Origin: Veillonella nakazawae
GTDB lineage: Bacteria; Bacillota; Negativicutes; Veillonellales; Veillonellaceae
Length of the DNA stretch: 64,000 nucleotides
Reading direction: 5' to 3'
NCBI RefSeq assembly: GCF_013393365.1
Contig: NZ_AP022321.1
Coordinates: 457,001 to 521,000 of the forward strand
The position numbers and the translations under genes were made by a program. The notes beneath the pieces were generated by a model. The model was not told the DNA's origin, made no database searches, and was given only the letters and a program-made list of their open reading frames with translations. Shown piece by piece: positions 43,101 to 53,000 of the stretch; position 1 is the stretch's first letter, and every line of letters starts with the position of its first letter.

Positions 43101-46100
43101 AATTACACAAGCTGGTAAAAACTTTACAATTGCTACAAAGAAAGATGTAACATTTGATAATATTACAGCTACTCAAGGTATCACAGCTCCAACTGTAACC
43201 GCTACAACAGGCGTGGTAACACCTCAAGTAACAGGCTTGACTAATAGAGATTGGACTCCAGGTCAAACACAACCAGTTGCTGGTCGTGCGGCTACAGAAG
43301 ATCAATTGAAACAAGTTGATAATCAAGTAGCTACTAATAAACAAAATATTGCTGATAATAAAACAGCAATCGATAAAAATACAACAGCAATCGCTCGTAA
43401 AATCTCCTTAGGTGGTAACACTGGTACAACGAGTGAAAAATCTTTAAGCACAGCTGATGTGAAATTTAATGTGAAAGGCGATAATGGTCTTACTACTGTT
43501 GCTTCTGGTGACGATGTAACAGTTAAACTTGATGATACTACAAAAGCAAAAATCGATAACGCTGCTGACCAAGATTTGAGCAACTTGACTCCAGACGGTG
43601 AGAAAAAGGTTAAAGATTTAGCGGCTTGGAAGGTTGTTGCTAACAATGGTACTGCTGAAGATGTTAAAGGTGGCGACACTGTTAAGTACATCAATGGTGA
43701 TAACATTGTTATTACACAATCTGGTAAAGACTTCACATTTGCTACTAAGCCAGATGTAACATTCAATACGGTAACGGCTAACGACACTATTACAGCTCCA
43801 AAAGTTAAAGCTACAACTGGTGTGGAAACGCCTCAAGTAACTGGTTTAACTAATAAAACTTGGGATCCAAATAACATTACATCTGGTCGTGCAGCAACTG
43901 AAGACCAATTGAAAGCTGTAGATGATCAAGTTAAAGCTAATAAAGACAATATCACTCAAAATGCTGGTGATATTGCAACAAACAAAACAAATATTGCTAA
44001 AAATGCTGGTGATATTGCTGATAACAAAACTGCTATCAATAAAAATGCTGGCGATATTGCAAACAATGCAAGAGAAATTGCTGCAAACAAAGATAAAATC
44101 GACCAAAATACAACAGCTATTGCTCGTAAAATCTCCTTAGGCAGTGATGATGGTGATACAGATGAAAAATCTTTGAGCACAGGTGATGTGAAGTTCAATA
44201 TTAAAGGTGAAAATGGCATTACTACTGCAGCTAATGGCGTAGATGTAACTGTTAAATTGGACGATGCTACAAAAGATAAAATCAACAACGCAGCAAATAA
44301 AGACTTGAGCAACTTGACTCCAGCTGGTGAACAACAAGTTAAAGATTTAGCAGCTTGGAATGTAGTAGCTAACAACGGTACTGCGGAAAAGGTTCAAGGT
44401 GGCGATACAGTTAAATTCATCGATGGTGATAATGTTACCATTACACAAAATGGTAAAGAGTTCACTGTTGCCACAAAGAAAGATGTAACCTTCGATAACG
44501 TTACAGCAAACCAAAAAATTACAGCTCCAGAAGTGAGTGGTTTAACAAATACTACTTGGGTACCAGGTCAAACAACACCTGTATCTGGTCGTGCAGCCAC
44601 TGAAGATCAATTGAAAGCCGTTGATGATCAAGTAACAGCAAATAAAGCTAACATCACTAAGAATGCTGATGCTATTAAAGCTAACAAAGATAATATTGCA
44701 GCAAATAAAGAACAAATTGATAAAAATACAACAGCTATTGCTCGTAAGATTTCCTTAGGTGGTAACACTGGTTCTACTGATGAAAAATCTTTGAGCACAG
44801 GCGATGTGAAATTCAATATTAAAGGGCAAAACGGTATCGTTACTGAAGCTAATGGTGATGATGTAACTGTTAAGTTAGATGATGATACTGCAAACAAAAT
44901 CAACAACGCAGCAAATACTGATTTGAGCAACTTAACAGATGCTGGTAAACAACAAGTTAAAGATTTATCCGCATGGAATGTAGTGGCTAACAATGGTACT
45001 GCTGAAAAAGTTGAAGGTGGTAACACAGTTAAGTTCATCGATGGTGATAACATCTCCATTACTCAAAATGGTAAAGACTTCACAATTGCAACTAAGAAAG
45101 ATGTAACATTCGATACTGTAACTGCTAATGACACAATTACAGCTCCAAAAGTAAAAGCAACTGATGGTGTAGAAACTCCAGAAGTAACAGGCTTGACTAA
45201 TAAAACTTGGGTTCCAGGTAAAACACAACCTGTATCTGGTCGTGCGGCAACTGAAGATCAATTGAAAGCAGTTGATGATCAAGTAGCGGAAAATAAAACT
45301 AACATTGGTAAAAATGCTGATAATATTGCGAAAAACAAAGCTCAGATTGATAAAAACACAGAAGCAATCGGTCGTAAGATTTCCTTAGGTGGTAACACTG
45401 GTTCTACTGATAAAAAATCCTTGAGCACAGGCGATGTGAAATTTAACATCAAAGGCGAAAACGGCTTAACAACTGTAGCTGATGGTGAAGATGTAACTGT
45501 TAAAATCGATGATGCAACAAAAGCTAAAATCGATAATGCAGCAAACCAAGACTTGAGCAACTTAACAGATGCTGGTAAACAACAAGTTAAAGATTTATCT
45601 GCATGGAATGTAACTGCAGCTGGCGGTACTGTTGAAAAAGTACAAGGTGGAGATACTGTTAAATTCCAAGCTGGTGATAACCTTGAAGTTAAACAAGACG
45701 GTACTACTTTCACATATAGCCTAGCTAAAGACGTGAAAGGTCTTAACAGTGTAACTGTAGGTGATGAAAATGGTCCATCCACTAAGATCACTCCTGCTGG
45801 TACAACTGTAAAAGATGCAGCTGGTAACGCTACAACAGTTAATGGTGCAGGCATGACTATTAACCCTGCAAACGCTGCAGCTAGCCCTGTATCCCTTACT
45901 GTAGACGGCTTGAACAATGGTGGCAACCAAATTCATGGTGTAGCACCTGGTACAGCTGACACAGATGCAGTAAACGTTAGTCAATTGAAAGGCGCACAAG
46001 CAGGCTTACAAGAAGCTATTAATCGCGTAGGCGTTGAAACACAACGTGTTGGTGCTCATGCGGCAGCTATGGCAGCGTTGAAACCAATCCAATACGATCC

Positions 46101-46461
46101 ATTGGAACCAACACAAATCATGGCTGGTATTGGTAACTACCGTGGTGAAACAGCTGGTGCAATCGGTCTTGCTCATTACAAAACTGAAGATACTATGTTC
46201 AATGTTGGTGTTACACTTGGTTCTAGCCATAACATGATTAATGCTGGTGTAACTCATAAATTTGGTGGTAGCCGTGATAGAAAAGATGCGATTCCAGAAC
46301 GTTATAAAGCTGGTCCTATCAGCTCTATCTACGTAATGCAAGATGAAGTAAGTCACTTGCGTTCCCAAAATGAAGAGTATAAATCCAAGCTTGAACAACA
46401 ACAATCTGAAATTGATGCGTTGAAAGCAGCAGTTAACCAATTATTGGCAAATAAAGCATAA
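40117..46461 (+). CDS. trimeric autotransporter adhesin 1 (YadA-like, type Vc)
   Basis: 2114 aa surface adhesin. N-terminal ESPR signal peptide (MNKIFKVVWNKSKNCYVVVS) with cleavage near residue 50. Head domains of 14-residue Hep_Hag repeats (AVGIGxxASVTG type) at about residues 60-250 and 440-640, separated by a Trp-containing insert. A neck motif (TDAVNVAQLKS) near residue 690 leads to a stalk of five long repeats, each beginning IARKISLGGNxGST and ending at GRAATEDQLK (nt 42780-45720; periods about 610-730 bases). The YadA beta-barrel anchor (VGAHAAAMAALKPIQYD ... NAGVTHKFG) ends near residue 2050. A further ~60 residues with a heptad coiled coil follow, which standard YadA proteins lack. 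Promoter upstream, terminator downstream. Confidence 0.95.
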   Translation: MNKIFKVVWNKSKNCYVVVSEFAKNNSGKKKIVVAGIFAALAMTNGNVAFAVNEVPPTTGGASVAFGNGATVTGTNAVGLGKSANVTGADAVGIGNSASVTGANAVGIGKGASVTGLNAVGIGTGATSNKFNVVVIGTDANADSNDSIAIGNGAYSTSSGAALSTASVAVGLKASAKGNTTIAIGTNAKVKNSKQGIAIGGGAADNDGAIVEGDQSIAIGGNTYAKGDASIVIGGDDTDNANSRTVDYTDIRTGNIVSANLQTAVQQLTGVNLGNPRWTTADAGHASVTLGMKAHSGNASIAIGTAADAKTRLSGTTDVTNAVAIGTGAKANRDNSIALGGGSTTDLAGTKQTSYTLPSGVVASWEGGKDTLPGDVVSFGSKGYERQLKNVAPGEVSATSTDAINGSQLAAIANELSHKYVSINSNDTPNKDNTGAKANNSIAIGPNASTDKAATSSLAIGDGANTTGRSTVALGLSAQATSANATAVGANSIASEDDTVAVGHGAKATDGNASALGADAIASNIESTAIGHGTAASGASSTALGSRAKAAGTAGVGIGMLANATKDYSIAIGGESSSTADNSIAIGRKSSVSENDGIAIGTRSNASAAKSIAIGDGASATTADGVAIGSKSVASTAAGVAGYNANTGRTDTYANLTGATLTSTLGGVAVGTTGQTRQINYVAAGTADTDAVNVAQLKSVNLAFTGDTGSGDVNLANSKLAVNGDDTYITTTANGKKITIAGKKQDITVTNGVASATAGMADAQNVADAINQAVANSSSSWNLSANGEATTATVEKGNKVDFSGDDNITVARNDKNITVSLKKELTGLNSASFNNAAGNPTVKIDGDKGINAGDMKVTNVADGVDDKDAVNVSQLKKTDDKAEANKTAIARKISLGGNSGSTAEKSLSAGDVKFNVKGADGLTTVASGDDVTVKLDTDTKNKIDNAADKDLSNLNPAGEQKVKDLAAWKVVANSGTAEDVKGGDTVKFIDGDNIEITQAGKNFTIATKKDVTFDNITATQGITAPTVTATTGVVTPQVTGLTNRDWTPGQTQPVAGRAATEDQLKQVDNQVATNKQNIADNKTAIDKNTTAIARKISLGGNTGTTSEKSLSTADVKFNVKGDNGLTTVASGDDVTVKLDDTTKAKIDNAADQDLSNLTPDGEKKVKDLAAWKVVANNGTAEDVKGGDTVKYINGDNIVITQSGKDFTFATKPDVTFNTVTANDTITAPKVKATTGVETPQVTGLTNKTWDPNNITSGRAATEDQLKAVDDQVKANKDNITQNAGDIATNKTNIAKNAGDIADNKTAINKNAGDIANNAREIAANKDKIDQNTTAIARKISLGSDDGDTDEKSLSTGDVKFNIKGENGITTAANGVDVTVKLDDATKDKINNAANKDLSNLTPAGEQQVKDLAAWNVVANNGTAEKVQGGDTVKFIDGDNVTITQNGKEFTVATKKDVTFDNVTANQKITAPEVSGLTNTTWVPGQTTPVSGRAATEDQLKAVDDQVTANKANITKNADAIKANKDNIAANKEQIDKNTTAIARKISLGGNTGSTDEKSLSTGDVKFNIKGQNGIVTEANGDDVTVKLDDDTANKINNAANTDLSNLTDAGKQQVKDLSAWNVVANNGTAEKVEGGNTVKFIDGDNISITQNGKDFTIATKKDVTFDTVTANDTITAPKVKATDGVETPEVTGLTNKTWVPGKTQPVSGRAATEDQLKAVDDQVAENKTNIGKNADNIAKNKAQIDKNTEAIGRKISLGGNTGSTDKKSLSTGDVKFNIKGENGLTTVADGEDVTVKIDDATKAKIDNAANQDLSNLTDAGKQQVKDLSAWNVTAAGGTVEKVQGGDTVKFQAGDNLEVKQDGTTFTYSLAKDVKGLNSVTVGDENGPSTKITPAGTTVKDAAGNATTVNGAGMTINPANAAASPVSLTVDGLNNGGNQIHGVAPGTADTDAVNVSQLKGAQAGLQEAINRVGVETQRVGAHAAAMAALKPIQYDPLEPTQIMAGIGNYRGETAGAIGLAHYKTEDTMFNVGVTLGSSHNMINAGVTHKFGGSRDRKDAIPERYKAGPISSIYVMQDEVSHLRSQNEEYKSKLEQQQSEIDALKAAVNQLLANKA
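42768..45720 (+). repeat. five-fold stalk repeat in adhesin 1
   Basis: Repeat starts near 42780, 43390, 44120, 44739 and 45366, each encoding about 203-243 residues with ARKISLG, KDLSNL/TPAG, AAWxVVAN and ITAPxV blocks. Copies differ mainly in short neck lengths. Confidence 0.88.
43960..44085 (+). repeat. 42-bp tandem repeat in adhesin 1 stalk
   Basis: Units at 43960, 44002 and 44044, each encoding NAGDIxxNxxxIxx (14 residues, two heptads). They lengthen one coiled-coil segment only. Confidence 0.85.
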
Positions 46462-46520
46462 TCATATTGTACATATAGTTAGAACTATGTATATCCCGTG
46501 AATGGATATGTAAAACTAGA

Positions 46521-46553
46521 AAGAGCCTTCCTCGAAAGAGGAGGCTCTTTTTA
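46521..46553 (+). terminator. terminator after adhesin 1
   Basis: Stem AAGAGCCTTCCTC / GAGGAGGCTCTTT with GAAA loop, one bulge, then T-run. Confidence 0.92.
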
Positions 46554-47009
46554 GTATGAAAACAAAAATAGTTTATTAAAGCTATATCTGAAAAATAAAA
46601 TAGTCTGAAAATTATAGTTTAATGATTAATAAAATAATCAATTAAACAGAATATACTGCATAAATGGTGCATATTTTAGAAAAAATGGACTACTTTTATA
46701 ATACACTCTTTAATTTTGTCGTTCTCAATAAAACGTATAAAAATACTAAATACATGCAACTAATTAAGGTGAATTATAAATGAATTATGATGATACTGCG
46801 TGTTTAAGCATGCTCTATGCATAATTGAGATAATAGTAAATATCCAAAAAATACACTTTTAAATTGAGAAGATTAGATGAATTATGGTAAAATTAAAGAT
46901 AGGTTTTATAAATGAAAGTCTGCGTAGCTTTCATTATTTCCAGACTGAGAGAAGTGTGGAACATATGATTCATATAGTTGAGGGTTAGTAATTTAGAAGA
47001 GGAAAACAT
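46554..47009 (+). other. AT-rich intergenic region before adhesin 2
   Basis: No gene, RNA or clear promoter recognised. A 14-codon frame at 46781 behind AAGGTG (MNYDDTAC...) is the only small frame with a site and is probably chance. GAGGAAAACAT gives the ribosome site of the next gene. Confidence 0.4.
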
Positions 47010-50000
47010 ATGAATAAAATATTTAAAGTAATTTGGTCTAAGTCCAAACAGTGCTATGTTGTAGTATCTGAAATGGCAAAAAATAAAACAGGGAAAAAGA
47101 AAATTGTAGTAGCAAGTATCTTAGCTGCCTTGGCAATGCAAGTTGGTGTAGTTGCAGATGTAACTGCAGCAGATAGACCGACTGGAACTATTGAGGGCGG
47201 TACTAAAATGTATTCAAACTTAACTAATGGTCTTGCTATCGGTAATGAATCCCAGTCCAACAGTAATCAATCTATTGCTATCGGTTACAGAGCAATAGCT
47301 AATTCACAATATGCTGATCCAGCTCAACCAGCTGTAGCTATTGGTGCTGGTGCTCATGCGACTGGCAGAGGTGGTGTATCCTTAGGCCTAATCGCGAATT
47401 CTAGTGTTCGTGGTACTGCTATTGGTAGTGCTACTCAGGCGACTGGCTTTGGCGCTTTTGCAGGTGGTACATATGCACAAGCAACTAATGCTGGCGATGT
47501 TGCTATTGGTGGCGCATCATCCGATCAATTTAATAATTATGCTGTTGCTTCTGGTGGGTATAGCGTAGCTATTGGTACTGCTGCTAAGGCAGATGGGGGT
47601 GCAGGTGTAAGTATTGGTTATAAGACAAATGCTAAAACATCTAATTCTCTAGCTGTTGGTTCTGAATCTCAAGCTACCGGTGAAGGTGCGGTAGCAGTAG
47701 GCAGAAAGAATACGTCTACAGGCGCGTCTTCAACAGTTTTAGGTATTTTATCTACAGCTAGTGCTACATCGGCTACTGCTGTTGGTATGCAAACTACTGC
47801 TACGGGAGAAAATTCCCTTGCGGTAGGTCATCTATCATCTGCAATAGGTAAAAATGGTGTTGCTGTAGGTACTAATAGAACTACGGCTGCGTTAGGCGGT
47901 GTTGCAGTTGGTCAAGCGGCTAAGTCTAATAAATTTAATAGTGTTGCTATGGGGATGAATGTAACGGCTGATGGTGATAATTCTGTAGCGTTAGGTGGTA
48001 GTGCTTCAGCAAATAGTGATGGAACTATTGCCATTGGTTCTTATGGATCTACTCCAACGAAAGCTACAGGCAATAAAGCTCTTGCAATCGGCGCTGCTAC
48101 GACAGCTAATGGTTTAGAATCAATTGCCATAGGTAGTCGCGTTAACTCCACATCTCAACATTCTATTGCTATTGGTACTGGAGCTAATGCAAGTGCAGTT
48201 AAATCTGTTGCTATTGGTCCTGATTCTAGAGCTACCGTTGATGGTGGTGTTGCTTTAGGTCGAGATTCAGTTGCTAATGTAATAGGTGGTATTACTAATA
48301 AAGGTTATAATCCTAATACAAACCGTACAGATAATTATTCTGGTTTAACTGGCAATGTACTTACTAGTACAACTGGTGCCGTTTCTATTGGTAATGGTAC
48401 TACTGTAACACGTCAACTTACAGGTCTTGCAGCGGGCACAAGAGATACAGATGCAGTTAACGTAGCCCAATTAAAGAGTGTTAACCTTGCATTCTCTGGT
48501 AATGTAAATACGGGCAATGTGAATATCGCAAATAGTACATTAGGACTTAAGGGCGATAATACATATATTACAACAGCTGCCAGCGGTCAAAACCTTACAA
48601 TTTCTGGCAAAACACAAAATATTGATGTCACAAATGGTCAAGCTTCTGCAAATGCTACAGGCATGGCTGATTCTAAAAATGTAGCAGATGCTATCAATAA
48701 AGCTATTTCTGCCAATGCATATCATTGGAAATTAGCTGCTGAGAATACTTCTACAGCGCCTGAAGTAATCAATAAATCAGATACTGTAATCTTTGGTGGG
48801 GACAACAATATTACAGTAACGCGTAGTGGCAAAAAAATTACTACTTCTTTGAATAAGGCGATTACTGTAGATACTGTGAAAGCTAATAAAACCGTTACTG
48901 TTTCTTCTGGTGGTAACCAAATTACTCTAGATGGTACAAATGGTTCTGTAAAAGGTAGAAACTTTACTGGCGATTCATTTAAAGCCGGCGATAATGTATT
49001 GAGTAATACAACGCTTCAAATTGGTCCGACTACTGGTAGTAATAATGTGACCATAACTCGTGATGGTTTAACTGCAAAAACTGCTACGAAAACTGTTAAG
49101 TTTGGTACCGATGGTATTAGTGCAGGGGGACAGCAAATTACCAACGTTTCTAGCGGTGGTAATATAGGTACTAATGCAGCTAATATTACAGATGTAAAGA
49201 ATGCTGTAGATGCTGTTACATTAAAACTAGATACAAATTCTAAAACTGGCAGTGTTAAGCTTAGTGAAAGTCCACTTAAAGTAATCGGTGCTAATGGTAT
49301 TAGAACTGATTTATTGGGTACGAATAATGGTAGTCTTGTTGTTGGTCTAGACAAGAATACGGTAAATGCTACGACTAAAGGTATTGGTTTAACCGGTGAT
49401 ACAGGAACTACAGGTCTTAAGTATCTTAAAGATGGTGACGCAACCTTTAAAGTGGCTGGTGATGGCGATCTAGTTACTACTAAGGCTTCTGCTACAGGTG
49501 TACAAGTAGCTGTTGATGCAGCAAAAGTAAAAGACTTAGCTGTAGACGCAGTAACTGTTAGCAAGGCTAATACGGCAGATAATCCTATTACAATTACACC
49601 AACAGCAGGTACAAATACTAAGGACTATGCTATTGGTATCGATACTATAAAATTAGCTAATCAAACACAATTGACATACAAAGCTAATGGTGCCAATGCA
49701 AATAAAGTATCCTTGGCGAATGGATTAAACTTTACAGATGGTACTTTTACAAAAGCTACGGTAGGTACAAATGGTACTGTAACTATTTCTACTGCCACTG
49801 AAACTATTACTAATGACGCTGATGGTAAAGCTAAAGTAAATAGCCCTACAGATGGGTTAGCGACTGCTAAAAATGTAGCAGATTCTATCAATAAAGCAGT
49901 AGATGGTTTATCTCAAAACCTTACTGTTTCTGATGGCACTACAGATGGTGCTGTTAACCTTAAAAATCAAAAGCTTACTGTTTCCGGTACTAATGGTGTA

Positions 50001-53000
50001 ACTACAACTGTAAATGGCCAAACTGTTACAGTAGGTCTTGATACAACTACAAAAACTAAAGTAGATGATGCTTCTACAGCAATAGCTCGTAATATCTCTC
50101 TTGGTGCAGATAGCGGCACAGCATCTAGCCAATCCTTAAAAGATGGTGATGTGGCATTCAATGTAAAAGCTGCGACAGGTGACTTAGTATCTACGAAGAT
50201 GAATGGCAACACTGTTGAAATTTCCACTAAGCGTGCAGCTATTACTAGCGATGCCAATACAGGTGCAGCATCTGTAACAGGTGATGATGGCTTAGCAACA
50301 TCTAAAAATGTAGCCGATGCTATCAATAAAGCAGCTGATGCAGCTAAAGCTGGTGCGGCATGGAATCTTACAACAAATTCCAGCACAACTGATAAAACAA
50401 CTGTACAAGGTGGGGACACAGTAGATCTTATTAATGGCGATAATATTTTAATCACTCAAGATGGTACAGATAAAAAGAAAATTACTGTAGCCACAAAGAA
50501 AGATCTTACAGTAGATTCTATTACTGCTGGTAACACAGTAATGAATACATCTGGTTTAACAAATGGTACGACTGCAATTACAGGTACTGGTATCACAACA
50601 GATAAAGTAACTGTAGGCGGTATCTCTATTGATAAAACTGATGGTATCAACGGAGGTAACAAAACAATTACTAATGTTGCTAGTGGCGGTACAACTGATA
50701 CTAATGCAGCAAATATTGGTGATGTTAAGCAAGCTGTTGCTAACTTGTCTCAAAATTTAAATATTACAGATGGCACTAATAACGGTACTATTGATCTTAA
50801 AAACCAAAAACTTAATGTGGCTGGTACAAATGGTGTGACAGCGACTGTAAATAATCAAACGATTACTGTTGGTTTAGATACAGATACTAAAACTAAAGTA
50901 GATAACTCTTCCGTTGCAGTTGCTCGTAATATTTCTCTTGGTGCAGATAGTGGTACAGCATCTAGTCAATCCTTAAAAGATGGTGATGTAGCATTCAATG
51001 TGAAAGGTGCCACTGGTGATTTCATTTCTACGAAGATGAATGGCGACACTGTAGAAGTTTCTACAAAACGTTCCACTATCAACAGCGATGCTGCAGGCAC
51101 TGCTTCTGTTACAGGTGATGATGGCTTAGCAACTGCTAAGAACGTGGCCGATGCTATTAACAAAGCGGCTAGCCAAGCTAAAGATGGTGCAGCATGGAAA
51201 CTATCTGCTAATGGTGATACACCGACTACTGTAGCCGGTGGTGATACTGTAGACTTTACTGGTGATAATAATATTACAGTTACACAAACTGGCAAAAATA
51301 TCGCTACCACATTAAATAAAGATCTTAAGAAATTAAACTCTATTTCTCTTGAAAATGGTGTGGGTGAGACAATCAAGTTTGATGCAATTAATGCTAGCGG
51401 TAAGTTTGGTGATCCAGCTGTAGGTAATTATACACAAATTGACCGTGATGGTATTAGAATCAATAATGGTATTGATGTAAATCAACTGAATACAGCAAAT
51501 ACTTATTTAGACGTTGGTACTTTATCTTTACAAGCCGGACCTAATAGCAGCTCTCTTGATTCTAAAAATCTCATATTTAATGATGAAGATGGGAATTTTG
51601 CTCAAGGTAGTGCTCAAGGCATGGCATTCCAAAGTGCAGCAGGTAAAATGGTTCAGTTTAGTCTTGATGAAATCAATGCTGGTGGCAATAAGATTCAAGA
51701 GGTTGCTGAAGGTACAGCTGATACTGATGCGGTAAACGTAAAACAGTTGAAAGATACTGTAGCAAGCCAAACGTTAACATATCGCGCTAATAGCGCAGCT
51801 GATACAGATGCTAAGTCCGTTAAATTATCTAAAGGCTTAGACTTTGTAGATGGTACAATGACAAAAGCTACTGTAGATAATGATGGTAAGGTAACATTTG
51901 ATATTAACGATGATACTAAGACCAAGATCAATGATGCTACAGCGGCTGTGAGCCGTAAAGTGTCCCTTGGTGCAGATAGTGGCACAACCTCTAGCCAATC
52001 TTTAAAAGATGGTGATGTAGCATTCAATGTAAAAGGTGCTACTGGTGATTTCATTTCTACGAAGATGAATGGTGATACTGTAGAGGTGTCTACAAAACGT
52101 GCTACTATCGATAGCAATGCCACTACAGGTGCAGCATCTGTCACAGGTGATGATGGCTTAGCAACAGCTAAAAATGTAGCAGATGCTATCAACAAGGCTG
52201 CAAAAGCAAGCACTGATGCAATCAATTTAAAATTTGCTGGCGATACTAATACATCTGCCGGTGTAGTAAATCTTAAAGATGATACATTTGGTATCAAAGG
52301 TGACGGTAAATACGTAACAACTGATGCAGATGGTAAAAACTTAACTGTAAAAGTATCCGAAGCAGAGGTTAAGAAATCTGCTGTAAGTGCAGTTACAGTA
52401 AGTACTGATACAACTGATGCGGATAATCCGTTGACTGTTACAGGTACTCCAAGTGCAGATGGTACAACTAAGGATTACAAGGTAACTATTGACGGTACTA
52501 AAGTTGCTGCGAAGACTAAATTGTCTTATAAAGCAAATGATGGTACAGCTAAACAAGTATCCTTGGCTGATGGCTTGAACTTTAAAGATGGCACGTTAAC
52601 AACTGCTACTATCGATGATGCAGGCGTTGTTAAATATGATGTAAAAACAGCGGCTATTACAGCTGGTACAGATGGCACTATTACAGGCCCGTCTACTGAT
52701 GGTGTGGCAACAGCTAAGAATGTAGCAGATGCTATTAATGCCGCTAAAAAAGCATCCAAAACAGAAATTACTGCTAATGATGATGAAGCGGCTAACGCAA
52801 CAACTGGTAATGTAAAATTAACGTCTACAACTGCTGCGGATGGTCATACAATTTACAATGTAAAACTTAATGATACATTGACATTTGGTACTGGTGCTAA
52901 TGCCATTGTTATTGATGGTACTGCTGGTAAGGCTACTATTGGTAGTGCAGCTATCGATGGTGTAAATAATACAATTACAACAGGTGGTAATAAGGCGGTA

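Noticed and set aside
42768..45720. Regular repeats in adhesin 1 considered as CRISPR
   Set aside because: Repeats are about 600 bases, in frame and protein-coding; no short repeat-spacer pattern anywhere in the window.
46781..46825. 14-codon frame MNYDDTAC... as leader peptide of adhesin 2
   Set aside because: Too short, far from the gene, no attenuator structure around it.
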